64,000 nt of DNA from Azospirillum lipoferum 4B (lineage in GTDB: Bacteria; Pseudomonadota; Alphaproteobacteria; Azospirillales; Azospirillaceae): the NCBI RefSeq assembly GCF_000283655.1, contig NC_016588.1, positions 186,001 to 250,000 of the forward strand. The letters are read 5' to 3'. Made by a program: the position numbers and the translations under genes. The stretch's first letter is position 1. Each line of letters begins with the position of its first letter. Below, piece by piece: positions 15,214 to 25,676 of this stretch. The notes beneath the pieces are model-generated. The model searched no databases. It worked only from the letters and a program-made list of their open reading frames with translations, and was not told the DNA's origin.

Positions 15214-16698
15214 ATGCCCGACACACGCCTGCCCGGGGCGGATCGGGGCTCGGAAGCGGTGGAAGCCGGCCGCGAGATCGTCCCGGCCAAACCCGCTCCC
15301 GCATCTCCCCCCTCGCGCCGCCACGCCGCCCTGCCCGCCCCGTCGGCCCCGCCGCCGGGCTTCGCGCTGGACTATCTGCCGGACGGGGCGGCCATCGAAC
15401 ATGCGCCGCTGCCCTGGGTGGCGCGCTCCACCCTCTATATGCTGGCCGGGCTCTTGGTGGCGCTGGTTCTGTGGGCCGGCTTCGCCCAGGTCGACCGCAT
15501 CGTCACCGCCGGCGGCCGGCTGGTGACCACCGCGCCGCTGGTGGTGGCCCAGCCGCTGGAGACCGCGGTGGTGCGCGGCGTCGATGTGCAGGTCGGCGAT
15601 TTCGTCCGGGCCGGCGACCGGCTGGCGACGCTCGACCCCACCTTCGCCGCGGCGGATCTGGCCGACCTGACCGGCAGGCTCGCCGGCGTCGAAGCGCAGA
15701 TCGGCCGGCTGCGCGCCGAGCTGGACGGCAGCGACTTCACCCCCGCCGCCGGCAATCCTGACGCTGCGGTGCAGGCCGCCATCCTGGAGCGCCGCCGCGC
15801 CGAATACCGCTCCCGCCTCGCCTCGCTGGACGAGAAGGCCGGGCAGCTGGACAGCGCCATCGCCGCCAGCCGACGCGCCCAGGCCGGCCTTGCCGAGCGG
15901 CTCGCTGTGGCCGGCGAGGTGGAGGACATCCGCCGCCAGCTCCAGGAACGCCAGACCGGCTCGCGCCTGACCTGGCTGGAGGCGCGGGTCGAGCGGCTGC
16001 GCATGCGTGACGAATTGGTGGCGCTGCAGGACCGCGAGCAGGCGAGCGCGCATGAGCTGCGCGGCATCCAGGCCGACCGCGCCGCCTTCATCGACGAATG
16101 GCGGCGCAAGACGGCGGAGGAACTGGTGGAGCAGACCCGTCAGCGGGCCACCCTGGTGGAGCAGATCGCCAAGGCCGAGCGCCGCCGCTCGCTGGTCACC
16201 CTGACCGCCCCGGTCGATGCGGTGGTGCTGGAGGTCGCCAAGCGCTCCGTCGGCTCCGTCATCCGCGAGGCCGAACCGCTGGTCACCCTGGTCCCCGCCG
16301 ACGTGCCGCTGGAGGTGGAGGCGGAGATCCCGTCGCGCGACATCGGTCTGGTCCGCGTCGGCGATTTCGTACGGGTGAAGCTGGACGCCTTCCCCTTCCA
16401 GCGCCACGGCACCCTGCCCGGCGAAATCCGCACCATCAGCGCCGACGCCTTCACCCACGATCCCCAGGGCGCCCAAGGGGGCGTCGCCAACCTCGACGCC
16501 CCCCGGCCGGCCGCCGGCGCCGTCTTCCGTACCCGCATCCGCCTGGCCGACACCCGGCTGGAGGCGGTACCCGACGGCACGCGGCTCAGCCCCGGCATGG
16601 TCGCCTCGGCCGAAATCCGCGTCGGCACCCGCTCGATCCTGTCCTACTTCCTCTATCCGGTCATCCGCGTGCTCGACGAAAGCATCCGCGAGCCGTAG
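15214..16698 (+). CDS. HlyD-family membrane fusion protein
   Basis: The 494-residue protein is the periplasmic adaptor of the type I system. A cytosolic Pro/Ala-rich tail of about 65 residues leads into one membrane segment (LYMLAGLLVALVLWAGF). This is followed by a lipoyl-like half (VDVQVGDFVRAGDRLATLDP), a long coiled-coil hairpin about residues 155-330, the second lipoyl half (LTAPVDAVVLEVAKRSVGSV) and a C-terminal beta domain (SPGMVASAEIRVGTRSILSY), the HlyD signature end. It should link the ABC exporter to a TolC-like channel, which is not encoded here. The start follows the exporter stop by three bases. Confidence 0.92.
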   Translation: MPDTRLPGADRGSEAVEAGREIVPAKPAPASPPSRRHAALPAPSAPPPGFALDYLPDGAAIEHAPLPWVARSTLYMLAGLLVALVLWAGFAQVDRIVTAGGRLVTTAPLVVAQPLETAVVRGVDVQVGDFVRAGDRLATLDPTFAAADLADLTGRLAGVEAQIGRLRAELDGSDFTPAAGNPDAAVQAAILERRRAEYRSRLASLDEKAGQLDSAIAASRRAQAGLAERLAVAGEVEDIRRQLQERQTGSRLTWLEARVERLRMRDELVALQDREQASAHELRGIQADRAAFIDEWRRKTAEELVEQTRQRATLVEQIAKAERRRSLVTLTAPVDAVVLEVAKRSVGSVIREAEPLVTLVPADVPLEVEAEIPSRDIGLVRVGDFVRVKLDAFPFQRHGTLPGEIRTISADAFTHDPQGAQGGVANLDAPRPAAGAVFRTRIRLADTRLEAVPDGTRLSPGMVASAEIRVGTRSILSYFLYPVIRVLDESIREP

Positions 16699-16841
16699 TT
16701 GCGGCGGAGGGGACGATGCAGTAGAGCCTCTTGCGGGGTCGGAGAGGGACCGATGGGGTGTTCGCCGCCCCCCGCAGGCCGAAGGCTTGGCGGTTCCGCC
16801 TCATCCCCGCCTCAGTCCCTGGTGCTTCGGAGCCTTCTTCC

Positions 16842-17288
16842 ATGCCTTCCGCTGCTTTCCGGCCGCTCGTCCATCGTCTGGTGGAAGCCGTCCGCGCGCT
16901 TTTGGCCCAGCGTCTCGTCCGCTTCATCCTCGTCGGTGGAACCGCCACAGCCGCCCATGCCGGGACGACGATCCTGCTGGTTGACGGAATCGGCATGGCG
17001 AGCCCGACGCTTGCCACCATCCTGGGGACCGTGGTCGGGATCGCCACATCCTATCTGGGGAACTGGGCCTGGACCTTCGGGGCGCGGGGCGGGCACGCCC
17101 ACCATCTGCCCCGCTTCCTTCTGGTCTATTCGCTGATCATGGGGTTCAACGGCGGGGCGATGTACGTGATGGAGGCCACGCTCGGCCTCCATTACCTGGC
17201 TCCGCTGTTCCTCACCCTCGTCATATCGCCAATTCTGACGTTTCTTCTGAACCAGCATTTTGTGTTTCGGAACGTCCACCGAGCCTGA
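16842..17288 (+). CDS. GtrA-family membrane protein
   Basis: The 148-residue product has four predicted membrane helices and the GtrA/DPMS3 family marks: LVRFILVGGTATAAHAG at the first helix, SYLGNWAWTFG after the second, and FLLNQHFVFRN at the end. GtrA proteins are thought to flip undecaprenyl-phosphate-linked hexose made by a GtrB partner. Its 3' end overlaps by 68 bases the convergent GtrB-like gene, so the two partners are on opposite strands, unlike the usual gtrABC order. ATG 16842 is the first start that gives the family N-terminus. Confidence 0.85.
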   Translation: MPSAAFRPLVHRLVEAVRALLAQRLVRFILVGGTATAAHAGTTILLVDGIGMASPTLATILGTVVGIATSYLGNWAWTFGARGGHAHHLPRFLLVYSLIMGFNGGAMYVMEATLGLHYLAPLFLTLVISPILTFLLNQHFVFRNVHRA

Positions 17289-18249
17289 TCGCCTCGGCCA
17301 GGAAGATCGGGGCGATCTGCCTGGGGATCAGCGCGAAGTCGCGCTTGTTGTTGAGGACGACGAACAGGCCGCCCAGCGACACGGCGGCATTCTGGACCAG
17401 GACGACCATCACGATGCCGGCCACCGTCGTCGTCCAGCCGGGCGTCGCCATCCCCAGCATCTTGAGAAGCACGGCGATGACCGCCGCCAGCCCGGACAGC
17501 GCGAAGATCGCCGCCGAGAACAGCAGGATGCGGGTGAAGGTGCGCTCGCTGAACACGGCGATCGAGCTGAGGCCGTGCACCACCAGCGAGACCAGGTTCA
17601 TCTTGGACTGTCCGGCATAGCGATGGCCCCGGTCGGTGCCCACCCGGACGATGGGGCAGCGCGAGCGGATCATGGTGGCCGGGACATGCAGCAGCAGCTC
17701 GTGCATGGAGGCGAGCCGGGTCGCCGTCGCCAGCCCCATGGCGCTGAAATTGCCGAAGGAGATCGGCGTGCCGGTCAGCAGCGAGAAGACCTTCTTGTAG
17801 ACCCGGTAGAACAGGGTGAAGCTCGGCCCCTCGCTGCGGCTGCGGCGGTCGGCGACCACGATGGAGCGGGGATTGTCGCGCAGGCCGGCGAGGAGGAGGG
17901 GCACATCCTCCGGCCGGTCCTCGCCGTCGCCGTCCATGATGACAACTCTGTCGGCGGCCAGCTCGACCGCCTGGCACAGGCCGATGGCGATGGCGCGCTG
18001 GTGGCCGACATTGCGCACCAGCCGCAGCAGGGTTCCCGTGAAGGGCGTCTCGGCGACCGCCTCCTTCAGCCCAGCCTCCGGCTCGGTCGAACCGTCGTCG
18101 ACGATCACCAGATGGACGGCACGCTCGTCGCTTCCCAGCGAGCGGCCGAGTCCGCGGATCAGCATCGCCACGGATTCCCAGTCGTTGAACACGGGAATGA
18201 CGATGGCGAGCGTCGCCTGCCCGTCCTCCCGGAGCGTCGGCTTTTCCAT
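17221..18249 (-). CDS. GtrB-like family 2 glycosyltransferase
   Basis: The 342-residue protein has a GT2 catalytic domain, with LAIVIPVFNDWESV and VIVDDGSTEPE near the start and the metal-binding VIMDGDGEDRPED near residue 100. Two C-terminal membrane helices follow (FSAAIFALSGLAAVIAVLL and VAGIVMVVLVQNAAVSLGG), as in GtrB/DPM1-type enzymes that load a sugar onto polyprenyl phosphate. I chose ATG 18249: GGAG stands nine bases before it and the TGA of the upstream gene is one base before it. In-frame ATG 18264 is possible. With the GtrA and GtrC-like neighbours it forms a glycan-modifying module that probably adds a side sugar in the periplasm. Confidence 0.88.
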   Translation of the reverse strand: MEKPTLREDGQATLAIVIPVFNDWESVAMLIRGLGRSLGSDERAVHLVIVDDGSTEPEAGLKEAVAETPFTGTLLRLVRNVGHQRAIAIGLCQAVELAADRVVIMDGDGEDRPEDVPLLLAGLRDNPRSIVVADRRSRSEGPSFTLFYRVYKKVFSLLTGTPISFGNFSAMGLATATRLASMHELLLHVPATMIRSRCPIVRVGTDRGHRYAGQSKMNLVSLVVHGLSSIAVFSERTFTRILLFSAAIFALSGLAAVIAVLLKMLGMATPGWTTTVAGIVMVVLVQNAAVSLGGLFVVLNNKRDFALIPRQIAPIFLAEAIRLGGRSETQNAGSEETSELAI

Positions 18250-18250
18250 G

Positions 18251-20101
18251 TCAGTGGACTCCATCGCCGGCCTTGGGCGGCGCATTGCGGGTCAATTGGC
18301 AGATCGAGGAGCCGTCGGCCAGCACGGCATAGGCCTCCGTTCCCGCCAGTGGTGCCGGAGCGGCGACATAGCCGTGCCAGCCGGGAGCGCTGCCGGCCGC
18401 TGCGGAGATGGCGCGCTCCACATCCGGGCGCTTCAGGCCGCTGCGGGCCAGTCCGCGGACGATGCCGGCGCCGTCCACCAGCACGACCCAGTCCGAAGGG
18501 TGGCCGGCGTTCTTGTCCCAGGCCCATCCCTCGACATAGCTCTGGCCCTTCAGCCGACCGAGGTCGCTGACCAGGTCGAGGCTGCCGTTGCAGCGGTCGG
18601 GCGTCTCGACACGGAACAGATCGCGCGCCGGCTGTCCCAGCCACCAGGGCTGTGGGTCGGCGTAGACCGACCAATGCCGTTCGGCCAGTTTGGGGGCGAC
18701 CAAATCTATCATCTGACGGTCGGGGTAGATCGTTTTCAAAAGAATTTCGTCATCGGCCACACCATTGATGACAGCCAACACCCCCTGCCAGTGATCTTGC
18801 GACAGCTTTTCGGTTGTGCGCGCATAGCGGAGCTGGGACTGCACGAACAGGATTGCGACGATCAGCCCGACAACCGCGACGGTCGGGGTCCATGGCCGCA
18901 AGCGTTCGCGCAATGCCGTGACGGCGATCAACCCCAGGCCGATCCACAGAGGCATCTGTGCGATGGCGTAGCGCGGCGATCCGGCTGTTTCGATGCCGAA
19001 TTTCAGGCGTGACAGGCCGGTCATCAGCGCGGAGCCGAAGGCGAACAGCAGCAGCAGGCTTGCAAACAGCTCGATCCGGCTGGCGCTCCGACGCCGCAGC
19101 AGGACGACCTGGAACAGGATCCACAGGGCTGCCAGCGAGCCGGCCAGGGACACCGCGGCCGCCGCTGGGCGGTTGCGAAGGATGCCATAGACCGGGTTCG
19201 CGAAATAGGCGACGGTGAACTCGGCCAGCTTGACGGGGGAGCCGAAGGAAGTCAGAGGGTTGGAGTGGTACTCCATGGTGGAGTAATTGTAGCAGACGGC
19301 ATAGGCCGCGGCGTTGAGAGCGAAGATTGCCAGCAAGGCGCCAACTGTCCGCCATGGCCAGCGTCCGGTTATGGTGAGCATCAGGACCGCGATCCAGCCG
19401 ATAGCCCCATAGCCGAACGAGAACATCGATGCGCTGAGCAATGCTGCCATTAGCAGCACCTTGGTCCATTTCGGCGGCGTACCCGATCCAACCTGCTCGT
19501 CCATGCCGGCCAGCATCCGGCTGGCCAGCAGGAAGAAGGCCGCTGACAGATACATGTGAATCTGCTTGGGCCAAATCAGGTTCTCGAAATGGATCAGCCA
19601 GAACATGGAGATGACGACAAAGCTCGCCGCCGCTGCGAATGACAGGGTATGACCCTTCCGCCAGACGCGGCGCAACTCGTCCAATATCAAGCCGACGATC
19701 AAGGCGGTCAGGATCAGAGTGACAATGACCAGGAAGATCCCGCGCGCCTGGAAAAAAATATTGTCCACAAGGAAAAAAGGCATCGCAACAAATGGAAGAT
19801 GCTCATTGTCACGAAATATAAAGAATTCTTCTATGGGATTGTAGAAATAAACCTTCTGCAGGAAAGCCATATCCCAATACGGAAATATATACATATCCCG
19901 GAGAGAAACGTATACGGAATGAGTTGCTATCGCTAATCCAATGAGCGTGATTAGCGGGAAAATGATTTTTGGGATTTTGTCTTTGAGCGACGACTTGAGC
20001 GGGAGCACAATATTTTTGCCTTTTGGTTCCGTTCTGGTCGATACCATTTCACCGCCGACCGCTGTGGCCCGGCCGGGTGTTGACATCGAAGGGGGGCTCA
20101 T
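18251..20101 (-). CDS. GtrC-like polytopic membrane glycosyltransferase
   Basis: The 616-residue protein has about ten to twelve predicted membrane helices over residues 45-430 and then a soluble C-terminal part of about 170 residues (WSVYADPQPWWLGQPARD, GSLDLVSDLGRLKGQSYVEG). An acidic loop, FPYWDMAFLQKV, follows the first helix where GT-C enzymes keep their catalytic aspartate. By position and topology it is the GtrC partner that transfers the lipid-linked sugar to a periplasmic glycan. It starts nine bases after the UDP-xylose synthase stop and ends one base before the GtrB start. The first 120 codons are much richer in AT than the rest, a sign of different ancestry. The acceptor is unknown. 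Confidence 0.7.
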   Translation of the reverse strand: MSPPSMSTPGRATAVGGEMVSTRTEPKGKNIVLPLKSSLKDKIPKIIFPLITLIGLAIATHSVYVSLRDMYIFPYWDMAFLQKVYFYNPIEEFFIFRDNEHLPFVAMPFFLVDNIFFQARGIFLVIVTLILTALIVGLILDELRRVWRKGHTLSFAAAASFVVISMFWLIHFENLIWPKQIHMYLSAAFFLLASRMLAGMDEQVGSGTPPKWTKVLLMAALLSASMFSFGYGAIGWIAVLMLTITGRWPWRTVGALLAIFALNAAAYAVCYNYSTMEYHSNPLTSFGSPVKLAEFTVAYFANPVYGILRNRPAAAAVSLAGSLAALWILFQVVLLRRRSASRIELFASLLLLFAFGSALMTGLSRLKFGIETAGSPRYAIAQMPLWIGLGLIAVTALRERLRPWTPTVAVVGLIVAILFVQSQLRYARTTEKLSQDHWQGVLAVINGVADDEILLKTIYPDRQMIDLVAPKLAERHWSVYADPQPWWLGQPARDLFRVETPDRCNGSLDLVSDLGRLKGQSYVEGWAWDKNAGHPSDWVVLVDGAGIVRGLARSGLKRPDVERAISAAAGSAPGWHGYVAAPAPLAGTEAYAVLADGSSICQLTRNAPPKAGDGVH

Positions 20102-20110
20102 CGGTCTTTC

Positions 20111-21070
<960 letters not shown>

Positions 21071-21124
21071 CGGGGGTCTTCTCTTCTGGGTGGAGGTGGG
21101 CGACGGCGGACGGGCGGGGCCGGC

Positions 21125-22456
21125 TCAGCCGGCTTGCCGGCCGGCCGGTGCGCTGCCCCGGCCGATCGAGGAATAGAGGAAGCCGGCGGCGGCCATTTCG
21201 GCGGGATTGTAGATGTTGCGCAGATCGACCATGGCCGGCCGCGTGAGCAGGGCCTTGCAGCGATTGAGGTCGAGCGCGCGGAACTCGTTCCACTCCGTCA
21301 GGATCGCCACGCAGTCGGCGCCCTCCAGCGTCTGGTAGGCGTCGGCACACCAGTCCACGCCGGGCAGGAGCTTCGCCGCCTCGTGCATGCCCGCCGGGTC
21401 GAAGGCGCGCACATGCGCACCGGCGGCCTGCAGGGCCGGGACGATGTCCAGCGACGGGGCGTCGCGCATGTCGTCGGTGTTCGGCTTGAAGGTCACCCCC
21501 AGCACCGCCACCGTCTTGCCGGCCAGCGAGCCCTCGCAGGCGGCCACGATGCGCGAGATCATCGACTTTTTGCGCTTGTCGTTGATGTCCACCACCGTCT
21601 CGACGATGCGCACCGGCGCCTCGTGCTGCTGGGCGGTGCGCACCAGCGCCAGCGTGTCCTTCGGAAAGCAGGAGCCGCCGTAACCCGGACCGGGGTGCAG
21701 GAACTTCTTGCCGATGCGGCCGTCCAGCCCGATCCCCTTGGCCACGTCATGGACGTCGGCCCCCACCTTCTCGCACAGGTCGGCGATCTCGTTGATGAAG
21801 GTGATCTTGGTGGCCAGGAAGGCGTTGGCGGCATATTTCGTCAGTTCCGCCGTTTCACGGTTGGTCATGACGATCGGCGTTTCGATCAGGTGCAACGGCC
21901 GGTAGAGCCGGCGCATGGTGTCGCGCGCGCGCTCCGACTCGGCGCCGATGACAACGCGGTCGGGCCGCATGAAATCGCCGATCGCGGCTCCCTCGCGCAG
22001 GAACTCCGGGTTGGAGGCGACATCGAACTCGGCATCGGGCCGCACCTTGCGGATGATCGCCTCCACCTCGCGGCCGGTGCCGACCGGGACGGTCGATTTG
22101 TTGACCACCACCGTGTAGCCGTCGAGGTTGGCGGCGATCTCCTCGGCCGCGGCATAGACATAGGAGAGGTCGGCATGGCCGTCGCCGCGCCGGGTCGGGG
22201 TACCGACCGCGATGAACACCGCGTCGGCGCCCTTCATCGCCTCGGCCAGGTCGAGCGTGAAGGTCAGCCGTCCGGCCTTGACGTTCTTGGCCACGAGATC
22301 GTCAAGGCCGGGCTCGTAGATGGGGATTTCTCCCCGCAGGAGCTGGTCGATCTTGCCCTTGTCCTTGTCCATGCAGGTGACATGAACGCCGAATTCCGAA
22401 AAACAGGCTCCGGACACCAGTCCGACATAGCCCGTTCCGATCATTGCGATACGAAT
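21125..22456 (-). CDS. ugd: UDP-glucose 6-dehydrogenase, probable AUU start
   Basis: The protein (about 443 residues) oxidises UDP-glucose to UDP-glucuronate. It has the N-terminal Rossmann GTGYVGLVSGACFSEFG, SNPEFLREGAA, the central helix with KYAANAFLATKITFINE, and the active-site cysteine in GYGGSCFPKDT. Starting at ATG 22444 would leave MIGTGYVGL and cut the first beta strand. Four codons earlier the frame reads ATT CGT ATC GCA ATG, which gives the family's usual x-R-I-A-M-I-G start, and GGGAG stands six bases before that ATT. No ATG, GTG or TTG exists between the upstream in-frame TGA and ATG 22444. I therefore place the start at ATT 22456. It pairs with uxs downstream. Confidence 0.88.
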   Translation of the reverse strand: MRIAMIGTGYVGLVSGACFSEFGVHVTCMDKDKGKIDQLLRGEIPIYEPGLDDLVAKNVKAGRLTFTLDLAEAMKGADAVFIAVGTPTRRGDGHADLSYVYAAAEEIAANLDGYTVVVNKSTVPVGTGREVEAIIRKVRPDAEFDVASNPEFLREGAAIGDFMRPDRVVIGAESERARDTMRRLYRPLHLIETPIVMTNRETAELTKYAANAFLATKITFINEIADLCEKVGADVHDVAKGIGLDGRIGKKFLHPGPGYGGSCFPKDTLALVRTAQQHEAPVRIVETVVDINDKRKKSMISRIVAACEGSLAGKTVAVLGVTFKPNTDDMRDAPSLDIVPALQAAGAHVRAFDPAGMHEAAKLLPGVDWCADAYQTLEGADCVAILTEWNEFRALDLNRCKALLTRPAMVDLRNIYNPAEMAAAGFLYSSIGRGSAPAGRQAG

Positions 22457-22879
22457 GGTCGTCTCCCTCGAATGGACCGCCGCCCTTCAATGGGGGAAGA
22501 ATTACAATGCCTCCGGCGGCGAAGTCCAGTCAGCGCTGTCAAGTCACCGCGGTGGTCGGATTGGCCGGCGGAGGCCGCCATCATGGTGGTTTGATTGTGA
22601 AATGCCGCGAGGAATTGATCGTCTTGGCAGGTGCTGGACATGGGTCGGGCCGGTGCGGTTTACGCAGACCGATCTTTTTTCCGGGAAGTCGGGAAGCGAC
22701 GACCGTCGATTGTCGGATATCCGAACGGAAGGGCATGTTCGCTGCCGTCCGTCCGGCTTCCGGAGAGAGCCATCCGAAGCTGTTCGAATGAGGCGGACCA
22801 TCCCGCGAAAAACCCGGCGTTGCTGCAGGCGCGAACCATTATCTTTGCGGCTTCGTGCCAACTGGATGCAGGCGAGCGG
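22457..22879. other. Gap between ugd and galE
   Basis: This 420-base divergent gap must hold the promoters of the ugd-uxs operon and of galE. Its GC is slightly lower than in the genes. Frames open here on both strands run without recognisable domains or ribosome sites. I see no clear operator or hairpin. Confidence 0.4.
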
Positions 22880-23920
22880 ATGATGACCGGAGAGAAGAGC
22901 GACAGCGCCACCGTGCTGGTGACCGGCGGCGCCGGCTATATCGGCTCCCATGCGGTCCTGGCGCTGCGCGACCGGGGCCGCGCCGTGGTGGTGCTGGACG
23001 ATCTGTCCACCGGCCGGCGCTCCGCCCTGCCCGAGGGCACGGTCCTGGTCGAGGGCGACGTCGGCGACAAGGCGCTGCTGGCGGACACTTTCGCCCGCCA
23101 CGGCATCGGCACCGTGATGCATTTCGCCGGCAGCATCGTCGTGCCGGACTCGGTGGAGCGGCCCCTCGCCTACTACCGCAACAACACGGTGAAGAGCCAG
23201 GCCCTGATCGAGGCCTGCGTGGAGGCCGGGATCGGCCGCTTCATCTTCTCCTCCACCGCTGCCGTCTACGGCATGCCGGAGCGGCTGCCGATCGACGAGC
23301 GGACGCCGACCAAGCCGATCAACCCCTACGGCTCCTCCAAGCTGATGACGGAGTGGATGCTGCGCGACAGCGCGGCGGCGCATCCGCTGCGTTATGTCGC
23401 GCTGCGCTATTTCAACGTCGCCGGGGCCGACCCGCAGGGCCGCTCGGGGCAGGTGTCGAAGGTCGCCACCCACCTGATCAAGATCGCCGCCCAGACCGTC
23501 ACCGGCCAGCGGGCGGAGCTGCAGATCTTCGGCGACGACTACGACACGCCGGACGGCACCTGCGTGCGTGACTACATCCATGTCAGCGACCTCGCCGACG
23601 CCCATGTCGCGGCCTTGCGCCATCTGGAGGCGGGCGGCGCGTCGGAGGTGCTGAACTGCGGCTACGGCCGCGGCTATTCGGTGCGCGAGGTGCTGGCGAT
23701 GGTGGAGCGGGTGACCGGCAAGCCGCTGCCCATGCGCATCGGCCCGCGCCGCGCCGGCGACCCGCCGGCCCTGGTCGCAGGCGTGGAGCGGATCGGCCGG
23801 ACGCTGGACTGGACCCCGCGCCACGCCGACCTGGAGACCATCGTCGCCTCGGCGCTCGCCTGGGAGGAGCGGTTGCTGAAGGACCATTCGGTCCGTCAGC
23901 CGAGCAGCCCGAGCAGATAA
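22880..23920 (+). CDS. galE: UDP-glucose 4-epimerase
   Basis: The 346-residue SDR enzyme has [17 protein letters not shown] at the NAD site, [17 protein letters not shown], and [12 protein letters not shown]. The catalytic Tyr-x3-Lys lies in NPYGSSKLM, and the GalE signature [15 protein letters not shown] follows. It interconverts UDP-glucose and UDP-galactose and so supplies galactose to the surface glycans. Two ATGs stand in tandem at 22880 and 22883 behind a purine-rich AGGCGAGCGG. The 3' end overlaps by 25 bases the convergent rfbA gene. Confidence 0.94.
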   Translation: MMTGEKSDSATVLVTGGAGYIGSHAVLALRDRGRAVVVLDDLSTGRRSALPEGTVLVEGDVGDKALLADTFARHGIGTVMHFAGSIVVPDSVERPLAYYRNNTVKSQALIEACVEAGIGRFIFSSTAAVYGMPERLPIDERTPTKPINPYGSSKLMTEWMLRDSAAAHPLRYVALRYFNVAGADPQGRSGQVSKVATHLIKIAAQTVTGQRAELQIFGDDYDTPDGTCVRDYIHVSDLADAHVAALRHLEAGGASEVLNCGYGRGYSVREVLAMVERVTGKPLPMRIGPRRAGDPPALVAGVERIGRTLDWTPRHADLETIVASALAWEERLLKDHSVRQPSSPSR

Positions 23921-24759
23921 CGTCCGTAATCGTTCTTCTTCAGCGGCTCCGCCAGACGGCTCACCTGTTCGGCGTCGATCCAGCCGGAGGTGTAGGCGAT
24001 CTCCTCCGGGCAGGCGATCTGCAGGCCCTGGCGGTGCTGGATGGTGCGCACGAACTCCGCCGCCTCCAGCAGGCTGTCATGGGTGCCGGTGTCGAACCAG
24101 CCATAGCCGCGGCCCATCTGCTCGACCGCCAGCTTGCCCATGTCGAGATAGGCGGCGTTGACCGAGGTGATCTCCAGCTCGCCGCGCGCCGACGGCTTCA
24201 CCGCGGCGGCGATGTCGAGCACGTCGTTGTCGTAGAAATAGAGCCCGGTCACCGCCCATTTGGAACGCGGCTTGACCGGCTTCTCCTCGATGCTCAGCGC
24301 CCGGCCCTGGCCGTCGAACTCCACCACGCCGTAGCGTTCGGGGTCGCGTACGGCGTAGGCGAAGACGCTGGCGCCCTCGGTCTTCTCGCCGGCCGCGCGC
24401 AAGAGGTTGGTCAGGCCATGGCCGTAGAAGATGTTGTCGCCGAGGACCAGCGCGCAAGGATCGTTGCCGACGAACTCGCGGCCGATGATGAAGGCCTGGG
24501 CCAGCCCGTCGGGCGAGGGCTGGATCGCGTAGGTCAGGTTCAGACCCCACTGCGACCCGTCGCCCAGCACGGTCTGGAACAGCGGCTGGTCGTGCGGCGT
24601 GGTGATGACCAGGATGTCGCGGATGCCCGCCAGCATCAGGGTGCTGAGCGGGAAATAGATCATCGGCTTGTCGTAGATCGGCAGCAGCTGCTTGCTGATC
24701 GCCCGCGTCACCGGGTAGAGCCGGGTGCCGGAGCCGCCGGCCAGGATGATGCCCTTCAT
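23896..24759 (-). CDS. rfbA: Glucose-1-phosphate thymidylyltransferase
   Basis: The 287-residue enzyme makes dTDP-glucose from dTTP and glucose 1-phosphate, the first step to dTDP-L-rhamnose. [20 protein letters not shown] is the nucleotide site, [18 protein letters not shown] and [10 protein letters not shown] are RfbA marks, and [18 protein letters not shown] lies near the C-terminus. ATG 24759 has GAGGA eight bases before it; an in-frame GTG at 24774 overlapping the rfbD stop is possible. It is the last gene of the rfbCBDA block in this operon. It overlaps galE at the 3' ends. Confidence 0.95.
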   Translation of the reverse strand: MKGIILAGGSGTRLYPVTRAISKQLLPIYDKPMIYFPLSTLMLAGIRDILVITTPHDQPLFQTVLGDGSQWGLNLTYAIQPSPDGLAQAFIIGREFVGNDPCALVLGDNIFYGHGLTNLLRAAGEKTEGASVFAYAVRDPERYGVVEFDGQGRALSIEEKPVKPRSKWAVTGLYFYDNDVLDIAAAVKPSARGELEITSVNAAYLDMGKLAVEQMGRGYGWFDTGTHDSLLEAAEFVRTIQHRQGLQIACPEEIAYTSGWIDAEQVSRLAEPLKKNDYGRYLLGLLG

Positions 24760-24770
24760 GGTCTTCGTCC

Positions 24771-25676
24771 TCACGCCTGCGGCGGGTTGGTGAACAGCTC
24801 GTCGATCACGCGGTCCAGGCTATCCTGCCATGGCGGGCAGGCGACGCCGAGACGCTCCTTCGCACGGGAGCAGTCCAGCCGCGAGTTGGCCGGGCGGCGC
24901 GCCGGGGTCGGGTAGTCGGCCGTGCCGATGGCGGTCAGGCGCGGCCGCTTGCCGGTGCGCTCTTCCAGCCGCCGGAAGATGTGCTCGGCGAAATCATGCC
25001 AGGTGGTATAGCCGCTGCCGGTCAGGTGGTAGGTGCCCCAGGCGGCGCCGCCGGTCTTCCCGCCATCAATTTTTTCAAGGGTCCCGGCGATCTGCACGAT
25101 GGCGGCGGCGAGGTCGGCGGCGGCGGTGGGCGAGCCGTGCTGGTCGGCGACCACCCGCATCTCCTCGCGCTCCTTGCCGAAGCGCAGCATCGTCTTGACG
25201 AAGTTGTTGCCGTAGGCGCTGTAGACCCAGGAGGTGCGCAGGATGACGTGATGCGGCGTCGCCGCACGCACCGCCTCCTCGCCCGCCGCCTTGCTGGCGC
25301 CATAGACGCCCAGCGGGTTGATCGGGTCGTCCTCGGTGTAAATCCCGTCCTTCGTGCCGTCGAACACATAGTCGGTCGACACATGGATGAAGGGGATGCC
25401 GCGCGCCGCACAGGCCGCCGCCATGGCGCCCGGCCCGTCGCGGTTGACGGCGAAGGAGAGATCCACCTCGCTCTCGGCCTTGTCGACGGCGGTGTGGGCG
25501 GTGGCGTTGACCAGCAGGTCGGGCGCGTGGGTGGCCACCGCCTTTTCCACGTCGCCCGGTCGGGTCACGTCGAACTCGGGATAGGGCAGGCCGACGACGT
25601 CGGTGCCCGGCGCCCAGTTGACCCGCATCAGCTCGAAGCCGAGCTGGCCGTTGCTGCCGAGGACGAGGACCTTCAT
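24771..25676 (-). CDS. rfbD: dTDP-4-dehydrorhamnose reductase
   Basis: The 301-residue SDR protein reduces dTDP-4-keto-L-rhamnose to dTDP-L-rhamnose. It shows [17 protein letters not shown] at the cofactor site, [32 protein letters not shown], and [15 protein letters not shown] with the catalytic Tyr-x3-Lys. Its ATG overlaps the rfbB stop (ATGA), which fixes the start. Longer in-frame starts reach into rfbB and are not used. Confidence 0.95.
   Translation of the reverse strand: MKVLVLGSNGQLGFELMRVNWAPGTDVVGLPYPEFDVTRPGDVEKAVATHAPDLLVNATAHTAVDKAESEVDLSFAVNRDGPGAMAAACAARGIPFIHVSTDYVFDGTKDGIYTEDDPINPLGVYGASKAAGEEAVRAATPHHVILRTSWVYSAYGNNFVKTMLRFGKEREEMRVVADQHGSPTAAADLAAAIVQIAGTLEKIDGGKTGGAAWGTYHLTGSGYTTWHDFAEHIFRRLEERTGKRPRLTAIGTADYPTPARRPANSRLDCSRAKERLGVACPPWQDSLDRVIDELFTNPPQA

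Noticed and set aside
12286-16476. A reverse-strand open frame of nearly 1,400 codons
   Set aside because: It lies exactly antisense to the secretion operon, whose proteins have clear domains. Long antisense frames are common in GC-rich DNA and this one has no domain, ribosome site or sensible composition.
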